DNA of 64,000 bases from positions 1 to 64,000 of the forward strand of contig DDVX01000020.1 in assembly GCA_002345575.1 (NCBI GenBank). The letters are read 5' to 3'. Below, piece by piece: positions 7,666 to 16,327 of this stretch. Below the pieces are notes generated by a model, which was given only the letters and a program-made list of their open reading frames with translations, made no database searches and was not told the origin of the DNA. The position numbers were made by a program, and so were the translations under genes. The stretch is from Stutzerimonas stutzeri (lineage in GTDB: Bacteria > Pseudomonadota > Gammaproteobacteria > Pseudomonadales > Pseudomonadaceae). Each line of letters begins with the position of its first letter. The first letter of the stretch is position 1.

Positions 7666-9121
7666 ACCAAGACCTTCCGTCACGAGTAATTAATGCAATG
7701 GACGCCACCGGCCCCCAGGAGCCGGCCGGATAGGCTTTCGGCGCATCGCCGATGCGCGACCAGCCGTCAATAAGCTGATCGCACCATTTCCACGCGTATT
7801 CGACCTCATCCTTACGCACGAAGAGGTTCTGATTGCCCTGCATCACTTCTAATAACAGACGCTCGTAAGCATCGGGAATTCGCGAGCTTTTGTAGGTTTC
7901 GGAGAAATTGAGCTGTAAGGGACCACTGCGCAGGTGCATGCCTTTATCCAGCCCTTGCTCCTTGGTCATTACCTGTAACAAGATGCCCTCATCCGGCTGC
8001 AGACGGATGATCAGCCGGTTGCTGATCAGCGAGCGCTGTTCGGGGGCGAAGATGTAAAACGGCGGCTCCTTGAAGTGGATGACGATCTGCGACAGCTTTT
8101 CGGCCATGCGCTTACCGGTGCGCAGGTAGAACGGCACGCCAGACCAGCGCCAGTTGCAGATCTCGGCGCGCAACGCGACGAAGGTTTCTGTGCAGCTTTC
8201 GGCGTTAGAGTTCTCCTCGTCGAGGTAGCCCGGCACCGTCTTGCCGGCTACCGAGCCCGCCACGTACTGGCCACGTACCACCGAGTGGCTGAGCTTCTCC
8301 AGCGTGATCGGCGCCAACGCCTTGAGCACCTTGACCTTCTCGTCACGAATGCTGTCGGCGGTAAGGTTACTCGGCGGGTCCATGGCGATCAGGCAGAGCA
8401 GCTGCAGCAGGTGGTTCTGGATCATGTCGCGCAACTGCCCGGCCTGATCGAAGTAGCCCCAGCGGCCCTCGATACCGACCGTCTCGGCAACGGTGATCTC
8501 CACATGGGAAATGTGGTGCTGATTCCACTGCGTCTCGAACAGGCTGTTGGCGAAGCGCAGCGCGATCAGGTTCTGAACCGTTTCCTTGCCTAGGTAATGA
8601 TCGATGCGATAGATGCGCGTTTCGGGAAAATAGCGGGCGACCGCCTCGTTGATGACCCGCGAGGATTCGAGGTCATGGCCGATGGGCTTCTCCAGCACCA
8701 CCCGCGCCTGTTCGGCCAGGCCCGCCGCAGCGAGATGCTCGCAGATGGGCCCGTAAACTGCCGCGGGGGTAGCGAAATAGGCGATCAGCGGCAGACTCGG
8801 CGAAACCCTTTCGGCCAGCGCCTGGTAATCCTGCGCGTTGCGAAAGTCCATGCAGAGGTATTCCAGCCGTACCAGGAATCGCTCCAGCACTTGCTCATCC
8901 AGATCAGCCGCAGGAATGCGACGGCGGAATGCCTGGGCAATTTGTTCCAGCCGCGCCGACGGCTCTCCGTCGTCGCGTGAGAGCGCAAGGATGCTCGTAT
9001 CGCTGTGAAGAAGCCCTGCCTGATCGAGCCGATAAAGTGCCGGAAACAGCTTGCGTAGCGCCAGATCGCCCAGGGCGCCAAACAGAGCAAAGGTTGTGGC
9101 TTCGACAGTTATGGCAGGCAT
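7652..9121 (-). CDS. zwf: Glucose-6-phosphate 1-dehydrogenase
   Basis: 489 residues, typical length. The NAD(P)-binding motif is FGALGDLALRKLFPALY near the N-terminus, and the substrate/catalytic motif is RIDHYLGKETVQN. It oxidises glucose-6-phosphate to the lactone, feeding the Entner-Doudoroff route and NADPH supply. First gene of zwf-pgl-eda, divergent from hexR. The ribosome-binding site is weak. Confidence 0.96.
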   Translation of the reverse strand: MPAITVEATTFALFGALGDLALRKLFPALYRLDQAGLLHSDTSILALSRDDGEPSARLEQIAQAFRRRIPAADLDEQVLERFLVRLEYLCMDFRNAQDYQALAERVSPSLPLIAYFATPAAVYGPICEHLAAAGLAEQARVVLEKPIGHDLESSRVINEAVARYFPETRIYRIDHYLGKETVQNLIALRFANSLFETQWNQHHISHVEITVAETVGIEGRWGYFDQAGQLRDMIQNHLLQLLCLIAMDPPSNLTADSIRDEKVKVLKALAPITLEKLSHSVVRGQYVAGSVAGKTVPGYLDEENSNAESCTETFVALRAEICNWRWSGVPFYLRTGKRMAEKLSQIVIHFKEPPFYIFAPEQRSLISNRLIIRLQPDEGILLQVMTKEQGLDKGMHLRSGPLQLNFSETYKSSRIPDAYERLLLEVMQGNQNLFVRKDEVEYAWKWCDQLIDGWSRIGDAPKAYPAGSWGPVASIALITRDGRSWYGDL

Positions 9122-9184
9122 GTATTGATACCAACAAAGTTAGACGACAAAGCGGCACTAAAAATGGCAGTCTAGGCTCATAAT

Positions 9185-9201
9185 GTTGTCATTAAAACAA
9201 C
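9185..9201. promoter_or_regulatory. HexR operator between zwf and hexR
   Basis: GTTGT-CATTAAA-ACAAC is a perfect inverted repeat. Its core TTGT-N7-ACAA matches the HexR consensus known from P. putida (TTGT-N7/8-ACAA). It lies 64 bp upstream of zwf and 51 bp upstream of hexR, so one bound dimer could repress both directions until KDPG binds. Confidence 0.88.
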
Positions 9202-9251
9202 GGCACGCAACTTTTTTACTCAGCACCTAATGAAGAGCAGACAGGGATCGA

Positions 9252-10106
9252 ATGAAAAATCTCTTGGAACAGATAAAAAATCGCCTCAACGAGCTGAACA
9301 AGGCGGAGAGGAAAGTCGCCGAGGTGATACTGAGCGATCCACAGCGCGCGACCCGATACAGCATTGCCGCACTAGCGCAGGCAGCTAAGGTCAGCGAACC
9401 GACGGTCAACCGCTTCTGCCGTTCATTTGAGGTCATGGGCTATCCAGCGCTGAAGATCCAGTTGGCACAAAACCTGGCCAGCGGTGCTGCTTACGTTAGC
9501 CGCGCCGTGGAGGCTGGCGACAGCCCGGAGGCCTACACACGCAAGATCTTCGGCAGCACCATCGCGTCCCTCGACAGCGCCTGCCAGGCCATCGACCCGC
9601 AGGTAATCGCCCAGGCCGTGGACCTGATGATCCAGGCCCGTCAGATCCACTTTTTCGGCCTTGGCGCTTCTGCCTCGGTCGCGCTGGACGCCCAGCACAA
9701 GTTCTTCCGTTTCAATCTGCCGGTAACGGCCCACAGCGATGTCCTTATGCAGCGGATGTTGGCTTCGGTAGCGCACACCGGAGACCTGTTCGTGACCATT
9801 TCCTACACCGGGCGCACTCGTGAACTGGTAGAAGCTGCGACGATCGCCCGTGACAATGGAGCTTCGGTGCTTGGACTGACCGCCGCGAATTCACCGCTGG
9901 CCAAGGTCTGCACCCTGAGCCTGGACATACCGCTGCCGGAAGACACGGACATCTACATGCCTATGACCTCGCGCATCATTCAACTGACGGTACTGGACGC
10001 ACTGGCCGCCGGTGTCACCCTGCGTCGAGGTGTCGATTTCCAACCTCACCTGCGTAAAATCAAGGAGAGCCTGGTGCCTACTCGCCATCCGACCGAGCAG
10101 AGCTGA
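9252..10106 (+). CDS. hexR: HexR, RpiR-family regulator of glucose catabolism
   Basis: 284 residues: an N-terminal RpiR-type helix-turn-helix (AALAQAAKVSEPTVNRFCRSF) and a C-terminal SIS sugar-phosphate-binding domain (about 120-250, with FFGLGASASVALDAQHKFFR and SYTGRTRELVEAA). In Pseudomonas HexR represses zwf-pgl-eda, edd-glk and gap-1 and is released by 2-keto-3-deoxy-6-phosphogluconate. It is divergent from its main target, with the operator between them. Confidence 0.95.
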   Translation: MKNLLEQIKNRLNELNKAERKVAEVILSDPQRATRYSIAALAQAAKVSEPTVNRFCRSFEVMGYPALKIQLAQNLASGAAYVSRAVEAGDSPEAYTRKIFGSTIASLDSACQAIDPQVIAQAVDLMIQARQIHFFGLGASASVALDAQHKFFRFNLPVTAHSDVLMQRMLASVAHTGDLFVTISYTGRTRELVEAATIARDNGASVLGLTAANSPLAKVCTLSLDIPLPEDTDIYMPMTSRIIQLTVLDALAAGVTLRRGVDFQPHLRKIKESLVPTRHPTEQS

Positions 10107-10295
10107 TCATTTTTTCTTGCGTTTCTTGCCCAAGGCTTTCAGCCGTGCCGCCGCCATTTCGTTGACCGCCCTGCGCTCCTTATTCTTCATGCCCTTCCAG
10201 GCCTTCATCTCGTCTCGGCTGCGCCCGCAACCGATGCAGATGTCGTCATTGATCTTGCAAATGCTGACGCACGGATTTTTCGCCTTGTCGCCCAA
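10107..10295 (-). CDS. DUF1289 small cysteine-containing protein
   Basis: 62-residue protein of the DUF1289 family. The N-terminal cysteines CVSIC and CIGCGR could ligate metal; the C-terminus is Lys/Arg-rich. Its start is TTG, supported by a strong GGAGG six bases upstream. It converges with hexR with no space between them, as the equivalent gene does in P. aeruginosa (PA3185). Function unknown. Confidence 0.85.
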   Translation of the reverse strand: MGDKAKNPCVSICKINDDICIGCGRSRDEMKAWKGMKNKERRAVNEMAAARLKALGKKRKKK

Positions 10296-10315
10296 ATAAC
10301 ACCTCCGGTTCAGTC

Positions 10316-10348
10316 GAGGGCTTCTTCTATCCAGCAGTAGAAGCCCTC
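10316..10348. terminator. Hairpin between the porin and the DUF1289 gene
   Basis: GAGGGCTTCT (10316-10325) pairs perfectly with AGAAGCCCTC (10339-10348) around a 13-nt loop. There is no strong T-run on either side. It lies downstream of the porin gene on minus and probably ends the sugar-transport transcript. Confidence 0.5.
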
Positions 10349-10388
10349 TTAAGCCGCAGGTTCTAACGAAAACAAGCTATCGAGGCGA

Positions 10389-11612
10389 TCAGTCCCACCA
10401 GTACTCGACCTGCACACCGAAATTCGAACCATGCCTATCGCCTCCAAAGGTACCGGTATCCGACAGCGCGCTACCGGCCGCAATCAGATTGGCAGCTTCC
10501 TGAGCCGCTTCGTTCCACTGCGCATAGGTGTAATACAGGCGCACTTCCGGGCGAGCCCAGAACTCGCGCCCTGCCGGTGACCAGGTTGGCGCAATGGTGA
10601 ACTTGGTCAGCTTGCGGGTGCCTTCCGGCGCATCGATCTGATCATGACCCAGCTCGGCAACCAGTTTGAACTGCTGAGAAAATGCATAGACCGGTCGCAC
10701 TCCCACCGAGATCCAGTCCTGATCGCCGCCGCCCTGGCGCTTGTCCTTCTGATACACCGCCTGGAACTGGCCGCCAAAGCGTGGCGTCACCTGCCAGTCG
10801 AAGAACTCGACCACACGCCAGCTCTTGTCGCTGCTACCGAGCGTGACGTCGCCGGTATAGCCGAGACCGGTCCCCGGCCCTTCGCCGTACTGAACAGCGA
10901 AAGTGTTGCTGCCGCCCAGGAAGCCGATCTGCTTGTGCTGCGCAGTCACAGCCCAGCCGCTGTTGGCATCGCTTTGATCCGGTTCGTCGATATAGCTGAC
11001 ACCGAACTCCAGTTCGCCACCTGAGTTGCTGTCGAAGCCGCCGACGTTGAAGTCGTGACGGTTGATGTAGTTGTCTTGGAACACACTGTCTTTGCGGGAG
11101 AAGGCGTAGCTGTATTTCAGCCCGCCGATCTCCATGTCCTCGATACCGGCGCCGGTTGCGCTCTGGTTCCAGTAGTAAAAATCGGAAATGTGGATGTCGT
11201 TACGTTTGTAGAAACGTCGCCCTGCCCACAACGAACCACCGTTGAGTGCCGGCACCTTGCTCCACTCCGCGTACGCCTGGACCATTCGCGCCCAGCCGTG
11301 GTCGCCGGTGAACTTCGGCGTATGGTCATATTCGTTATACAAGGCCGCCATACCTTCGATGCTCAGCACCGAACCATCGGCGAGGGTGAACAGATCCTGA
11401 CGCAAGCCCAACTCTGCATACTGCTCGCACTCGTTACCAAGACGGAACTTGGAGGGTGCACCGGGCAGCTGAAAACAGGCCTGTGATCCACTACTACTCG
11501 AATCGCCAACGCCGCTGCGCACGTAACCATTGAAATCGAGGGCCTGAACGGCAAACGGCGTAGCAATGCCGGCCAGCACTGCCACAAAACCTAAAGATTT
11601 GGCTTTTTTCAT
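10389..11612 (-). CDS. LamB/maltoporin-family carbohydrate porin
   Basis: Outer-membrane 18-strand porin of 407 residues. The signal peptide is MKKAKSLGFVAVLAGIATPFAVQA, and the mature protein begins LDFNGYVRSG. Several stretches match maltoporin: ACFQLPGAPSKFRLGNECE, LWAGRRFYKRNDIHISDFYYW and the C-terminal VEYWWD. The start at 11612 has GGAG five bases upstream. It takes the place held by OprB in the P. aeruginosa glucose cluster, so it probably passes glucose and possibly maltodextrins. The substrate range is inferred, not visible. Confidence 0.85.
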   Translation of the reverse strand: MKKAKSLGFVAVLAGIATPFAVQALDFNGYVRSGVGDSSSSGSQACFQLPGAPSKFRLGNECEQYAELGLRQDLFTLADGSVLSIEGMAALYNEYDHTPKFTGDHGWARMVQAYAEWSKVPALNGGSLWAGRRFYKRNDIHISDFYYWNQSATGAGIEDMEIGGLKYSYAFSRKDSVFQDNYINRHDFNVGGFDSNSGGELEFGVSYIDEPDQSDANSGWAVTAQHKQIGFLGGSNTFAVQYGEGPGTGLGYTGDVTLGSSDKSWRVVEFFDWQVTPRFGGQFQAVYQKDKRQGGGDQDWISVGVRPVYAFSQQFKLVAELGHDQIDAPEGTRKLTKFTIAPTWSPAGREFWARPEVRLYYTYAQWNEAAQEAANLIAAGSALSDTGTFGGDRHGSNFGVQVEYWWD

Positions 11613-11758
11613 GTCCGCTCCAATTAGCTCTGTTATTTTTGTTACTGCTGTTGGATCGAGCCGGGAAGGCCCTCTCTTTCGAGCCGCATGGCACTGCAGA
11701 TCCAGGACGGTTCGAGTTGGTGCGCCCGGCGCCAAATGCGACGCAGCGCTGACAGATT

Positions 11759-11780
11759 GGGTGCCGGTACGCAGGCACCC
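11759..11780 (-). terminator. Hairpin after gltK
   Basis: GGGTGCC (11759-11765) pairs with GGCACCC (11774-11780) with an 8-nt loop, in the 200-bp gap between gltK and the porin gene. No T-run is present. It may stabilise the transporter mRNA end or partly terminate it before the porin gene. Confidence 0.4.
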
Positions 11781-11814
11781 AGCTGCAGGATTTCAATTCA
11801 GGCGAAACAGCTGC

Positions 11815-12972
11815 TCAGCGAGCCAGCGCTCGTGCAACCGGCCCGTTGTGCTGGGCAACGCCACTGCATTGCGCAATTCCCAGACGCTCCCCGGTTTGCG
11901 CATCGAACAGCAGTACCTTGTCCGGTTCGAATTGCAGACACATCGTCTGGCCGGGTTCGTGCGCGAGGTCCGGCGCCAGGCGGCAACAGACCTTGGCGTC
12001 ATTGAGCGTGACGAAGACCATGGTGTCCGGCCCGGTGGGTTCGACGACCTGAACCTCGGCGCGCACTGATAGAGGAGTACCCTCTATGCCAATAGCGATC
12101 TGCTCGGGACGGATACCCAGAATCACCTCACGGCCTTCAAGCGATTCGTCCACTGCGAGGGTCAGCGGCAACTCGCAACGGTCCCGGTCGCTTTCCAGCA
12201 CTGCACTCCAGCCGTCAGCACGTCTGTTCAGGCGCAACGGGACAAAATTCATCGGTGGCGAGCCGATAAAGCTGGCTACGAAAAGGTTGGCGGGGTTGTC
12301 GTAGATATCCTTCGGCGTGCCGAACTGCTGGACGACGCCGTCTTTCATGACCGCGACCTTGTCACCGAGGGTCATCGCCTCGATCTGGTCATGGGTGACG
12401 TACACCGTGGTGGTTTTCAGGCGCTGATGCATCAACTTGATTTCGGTGCGCATCTCCACCCGGAGCTTGGCATCGAGGTTCGACAGAGGTTCGTCGAACA
12501 GATAGATCTTTGGCCGGCGTGCCAGCGCCCTTCCCATCGCCACGCGCTGTTGTTGCCCGCCGGAAAGCTGCGACGGCTTGCGAGCGAGCAGGTGCTCGAT
12601 CTGCAGCAGCTTGGCGACGCGGCAGACCTCCTCCTCGATCATTGCCGCTGGCATCTTGCGCATCTTCAGGCCGAAGGCGATGTTCTCCCGCACGGTCATG
12701 GTCGGGTACAGCGCGTAGGACTGGAACACCATGGCGATGTCACGATCCTTGGGGCTGGCAGAGCTGATATCGGCACCGTCGACGCGGATCTCGCCGCCGG
12801 TGATGTTTTCCAGCCCGGCGATGCAGTTCATCAGGGTGGACTTCCCGCACCCGGAGGGGCCGACAAGGATCAGAAACTCACCGTCACCGATCCGCAGATC
12901 GATGTCTTTCAGCGTCTCATTGCCACTTCCGGCGTAGCTCTTGCGGACGTTGCGTAATTCGAGTGCAGCCAT
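11815..12972 (-). CDS. gltK: Glucose/sugar ABC transporter ATP-binding protein
   Basis: MalK/UgpC-type ATPase of 385 residues. Walker A is GPSGCGKST, the signature LSGGQQQRVAMGRALAR, Walker B YLFDEPLSNLDAKLR and the switch histidine VTHDQIEAM. A C-terminal TOBE-type domain (from about 240) is present, which can serve regulation. The start at 12972 has GGAG upstream. Fourth gene of gltB-gltF-gltG-gltK. Confidence 0.9.
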   Translation of the reverse strand: MAALELRNVRKSYAGSGNETLKDIDLRIGDGEFLILVGPSGCGKSTLMNCIAGLENITGGEIRVDGADISSASPKDRDIAMVFQSYALYPTMTVRENIAFGLKMRKMPAAMIEEEVCRVAKLLQIEHLLARKPSQLSGGQQQRVAMGRALARRPKIYLFDEPLSNLDAKLRVEMRTEIKLMHQRLKTTTVYVTHDQIEAMTLGDKVAVMKDGVVQQFGTPKDIYDNPANLFVASFIGSPPMNFVPLRLNRRADGWSAVLESDRDRCELPLTLAVDESLEGREVILGIRPEQIAIGIEGTPLSVRAEVQVVEPTGPDTMVFVTLNDAKVCCRLAPDLAHEPGQTMCLQFEPDKVLLFDAQTGERLGIAQCSGVAQHNGPVARALAR

Positions 12973-12982
12973 GGTCCTTCTC

Positions 12983-13828
12983 CTACCCCTTGACCGCGCC
13001 GGCCGTAAGCCCACGCAGGAAATACTTGCCGGCGAGGACGTACACCACCAGCGTTGGCAGGCCGGCGATCATCGCCGCGGCCATATCGACGTTGTATTCC
13101 TTGATCCCTGTGCTGGTGTTCACCAGGTTGTTCAAGGCCACGGTGATGGGCTGTGTCTCGCCACTGGCGAACACCACGCCGAAGAGAAAGTCGTTCCAGA
13201 TCTGCGTGAATTGCCAGATCAGGCAGACCATGACGGTCGGCACCGACATGGGCAGCAGGATGCGTCCGAAGATGGTGAAGAACCCTGCGCCATCGAGCCG
13301 CGCCGCGTGAATCAGGGCCTGGGGCACGCTGACGTAGAAGTTGCGGAAGAACAGCGTGGTGAACGCCAAGCCGTAGACCAAGTGCACCAGCACTAGCCCC
13401 GGTGTGGTGTTGGCCAGGCCGAGCTGGCCGAGGGTGAAGGATGCCGGTAGCAGGATGACCTGGAACGGCAGGAAGCAACCGAACAGCAGTAACCCGAAGA
13501 ACAGCTGCGAACCCCGGAAACGCCACATCGCCAGGACATAGCCATTGAGCGCGCCCAACAGGGTCGAAATCAGAACGGCCGGCACGGTGATCTTCACCGA
13601 GTTCCAGAAATAGCCGCCCACCGCGTCCCACGCTTTGATCCAGCCCACCACTGTCATCACCTCTGGCCAGGACAGCAGATTGCCGGTGCGAATATCTTCA
13701 GGTGTTTTCAGGCTAGTCAGCAGCATTACCACCAACGGCACCAGATACGTGGCCACCGCGGTCAACAACGTCGCGTATATCACCACGCGGCTGAGGGTCA
13801 GGCGCTTTTGCCCAGCAAGGCTACTCAT
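12983..13828 (-). CDS. gltG: Sugar ABC transporter permease (MalG type)
   Basis: Inner-membrane permease of 281 residues with about six transmembrane segments. The EAA loop (AARLDGAGFFTIFGRILLP) docks the ATPase. It is separated from gltK by 10 bp and overlaps gltF by 8 bp, so it is co-translated. It imports the sugar bound by GltB. Confidence 0.9.
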   Translation of the reverse strand: MSSLAGQKRLTLSRVVIYATLLTAVATYLVPLVVMLLTSLKTPEDIRTGNLLSWPEVMTVVGWIKAWDAVGGYFWNSVKITVPAVLISTLLGALNGYVLAMWRFRGSQLFFGLLLFGCFLPFQVILLPASFTLGQLGLANTTPGLVLVHLVYGLAFTTLFFRNFYVSVPQALIHAARLDGAGFFTIFGRILLPMSVPTVMVCLIWQFTQIWNDFLFGVVFASGETQPITVALNNLVNTSTGIKEYNVDMAAAMIAGLPTLVVYVLAGKYFLRGLTAGAVKG

Positions 13829-14747
13829 GGCGCTTGTTCCTCAGTTCCGAATAGAGGTAGGGCACGACGATTGCCATCACCGCACCGAGCATGAGCACCG
13901 CGCTGGCCGCGCCGAGCCCCATCTGTCCGCGGGTGAAGGTATGGGCATACATGAACATGGCCGGCAGATCCGAGGCATATCCCGGCCCACCGGCGGTCAT
14001 CGCTGCGACGAGGTCGAAGGCCTTTATCGCGATGTGCGCAAGGATCATCAGCGCGCTGAAAAAAACCGGTCTCAGGCTCGGCAGAACGATCCGCAGATAG
14101 ATGCTCGGCAGGCTCGCGCCGTCGATCTGCGCGGCCCGCACGATGGATTGGTCGACCCCCCGCAGCCCCGCCAGAAAAAGCGCCATGACAAAACCCGAGG
14201 ATTGCCACACCGCAGCAATCACCAGGCAGTAAACGACGCGATCCGGGTCCACGAGCCAGTCGAAACGAAACCCTTCCCAGCCCCAGTCACGCAGCATCTT
14301 GTCGATACCCAAGCCCGGATTTAGCAACCACTTCCAGGCGGTGCCGGTGACAATCATCGACAGTGCCATGGGGTACAGGTAAACCGTGCGGATAAAGCCC
14401 TCACGGCGGATACGCTGGTCCAGCAGCACGGCCAGCAGCACACCCAGGGCCAGACTGATGGCGATGAACAGCCCACCGAAGACCAGCAAATTCTTGCTCG
14501 CCACCCACCAGCGGTCGTTGTTCCAGAGCCTTTCGTACTGCAGCAGCCCGACCCATTTGTAGCTGGGCATGAAGCGCGAGTTGGTGAACGAGAGCAGGAA
14601 GGTCCAGAGGATGTAGCCGTAGAAGCCGACCAGAACGATCAGCATGCTTGGCGCCAGCACCAATTTGGGCAGCCAGCGCTGCAAGGCATCCATCGGGGAT
14701 GCCTTGCGTAGCTTCGACGCCGTCGTGATCACAGCGGTTGGGCTCAT
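13821..14747 (-). CDS. gltF: Sugar ABC transporter permease (MalF type)
   Basis: Permease of 308 residues with several hydrophobic segments and an EAA loop (AAQIDGASLPSIYLRIVLP). I place the start at 14747 (MSPTAVITT), with GGAG upstream, rather than at the longer in-frame start. It partners GltG and lies just behind the attenuating terminator that separates it from gltB. Confidence 0.9.
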   Translation of the reverse strand: MSPTAVITTASKLRKASPMDALQRWLPKLVLAPSMLIVLVGFYGYILWTFLLSFTNSRFMPSYKWVGLLQYERLWNNDRWWVASKNLLVFGGLFIAISLALGVLLAVLLDQRIRREGFIRTVYLYPMALSMIVTGTAWKWLLNPGLGIDKMLRDWGWEGFRFDWLVDPDRVVYCLVIAAVWQSSGFVMALFLAGLRGVDQSIVRAAQIDGASLPSIYLRIVLPSLRPVFFSALMILAHIAIKAFDLVAAMTAGGPGYASDLPAMFMYAHTFTRGQMGLGAASAVLMLGAVMAIVVPYLYSELRNKRHE

Positions 14748-14876
14748 GGTTGGCTCCAGGCACGTGCAGGTTGCATGAAGGCTGCTCCGGTGCTGATTGA
14801 TGGGCATCACTTTCCCGTCACGGCCGATCAGAGATCAGCCGCTGGGTTCGATGCTACAAGGCATCACTGTTGCGTT

Positions 14877-14901
14877 AAAAAAGGGTCGCAGGACGCGACC
14901 C
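14877..14901 (-). terminator. Rho-independent terminator between gltB and gltF
   Basis: On the minus strand GGGTCGC and GCGACCC form a 7-bp stem with a 5-nt loop followed directly by six T. It sits immediately behind gltB. It probably ends most transcripts there, giving more binding protein than permease. Confidence 0.8.
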
Positions 14902-14908
14902 GAACACC

Positions 14909-16159
14909 CTACTGCACGGCCTGGATTGCCGCAGCCAGTTGCTGCGCCGCCTTCTTCGGGTCGGCAGCCGGATCGTTGAAGAAGTTGGTGACCACATCGA
15001 ACACAGCGCCCTGGACATAGCTGGAAGCCGCCATGCCGTGGGCCATGCTCGGCACGAGACCCGGACCTTGCGCCGACGCCTTGAAGTCCCTCATCGACTG
15101 CTGGGCACACACGTCGAACTCGCTCATATCCTGATCGATGCGGACCGGGATGGAGCCCTTGTTCTGGTTGAAGAACTGCTGGAACTCAGGCTCCAAGACG
15201 GTTCGCGCCAGATCCTCCTGTGCCTGGCGATCGTCTTCCTTGCTGAGCCTGAACATCGCCAGAGAATCGATGTTGTAGGTAAAACTGCCCTGAGTACCGG
15301 GGAACGGCAGGCACTGATAGTCCTCACCAGCGATCTTGTTCGCCGCACTCCACTCGCTTTTGGCCCAGTCACCCATGATCTGCATGCCGGCCTTGCCGTT
15401 CATGACCATTGCGGTGGCACTGTTCCAGTCACGGCCAGCGGCGTTGTTATCGATATAACCGCGTAGCTTTTTCAGCGCTTCGAAGGCCTCGACCATCTTG
15501 TTGCCGCTCAGCACGTCGCGATCGAGGTCGACGAACGCCTTGCGAAAATCCTCCGGGCCGAGGATGGCCAACGCAAGATCCTCGAAAACGGTGCCGTCCT
15601 GCCAAGGCTGCCCACCATGGGCCAGCGGAATGAAGCCCGCGGCCTTTAGCTTGTCTGCGGCGGTGAAGAGTTCATCGAGGCTTTGCGGCGGCTTGGCACC
15701 GGCCTTCTCGAAGACATCCGGGTTTATCCATAGCCAGTTGACTCGGTGCACGTTGACCGGCACCGCGACGTAGTCACCTTCATATTTCATCGCAGTCGAG
15801 ACCTGCTTGGGCAGCAGATCGTCCCACTTGGCCTTCTCGGCCACGTCGTTCAGATCGGTCAGCAGGCCCAGCTCACCCCACTCCTGGATGTCGGGGCCCT
15901 TTATCTGGGCAGCAGCGGGCGCATTGCCTGACACGGCGCGGGTCTTTAGAACGGTCATGGCAGCCTCGCCGCCGCCGCCGGCCACGGCAAAGTTCTTCCA
16001 TGTATGGCCCTGCTCTTCGACGAGTCGCTGCAGCGTATCGGCGGCACGCTTCTCACCACCGGACGTCCACCAATGCAGGACTTCAACTTCACCGGCGTGA
16101 GCGAATGGCACGAAAGAGGCGAGGGAGATGGCTGTAACCAGACGTCGAGTCGAGTTCAT
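14909..16159 (-). CDS. gltB: Sugar ABC transporter periplasmic binding protein
   Basis: Extracellular solute-binding protein family 1, 416 residues. The signal peptide is MNSTRRLVTAISLASFVPFAHA, and the mature protein begins GEVEVLHWWTSGGEK. Typical sugar-site stretches are VPVNVHRVNWLW, GDWAKSEW and the C-terminal MAHGMA region. The start at 16159 has AAGGA upstream. It heads the glt operon, downstream of gtrS-gltR. In P. aeruginosa the orthologue binds glucose. Confidence 0.92.
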   Translation of the reverse strand: MNSTRRLVTAISLASFVPFAHAGEVEVLHWWTSGGEKRAADTLQRLVEEQGHTWKNFAVAGGGGEAAMTVLKTRAVSGNAPAAAQIKGPDIQEWGELGLLTDLNDVAEKAKWDDLLPKQVSTAMKYEGDYVAVPVNVHRVNWLWINPDVFEKAGAKPPQSLDELFTAADKLKAAGFIPLAHGGQPWQDGTVFEDLALAILGPEDFRKAFVDLDRDVLSGNKMVEAFEALKKLRGYIDNNAAGRDWNSATAMVMNGKAGMQIMGDWAKSEWSAANKIAGEDYQCLPFPGTQGSFTYNIDSLAMFRLSKEDDRQAQEDLARTVLEPEFQQFFNQNKGSIPVRIDQDMSEFDVCAQQSMRDFKASAQGPGLVPSMAHGMAASSYVQGAVFDVVTNFFNDPAADPKKAAQQLAAAIQAVQ

Positions 16160-16272
16160 GACTGTTCCTTTATTCTTGTTATCTATTGCAAGTCTTTGCC
16201 TGCGCTGCACCGATTCTAGGCACGGCAGACAAAGCGGGGGGTAACGAAGGGATGGCCGATAGTCACCACGCT

Positions 16273-16297
16273 GTTACATAGCCGGCGCTTATGTAAC
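16273..16297. promoter_or_regulatory. Perfect palindrome upstream of gltB
   Basis: GTTACATA-N9-TATGTAAC, with perfect 8-bp arms, lies 114 bp upstream of the gltB start and 31 bp beyond the gtrS stop. It is a plausible operator for the glt operon. No T-run follows, so it is not a typical terminator. Confidence 0.5.
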
Positions 16298-16327
16298 GGT
16301 ACCCGTGAATATCGGCTGAAAGCGCCT

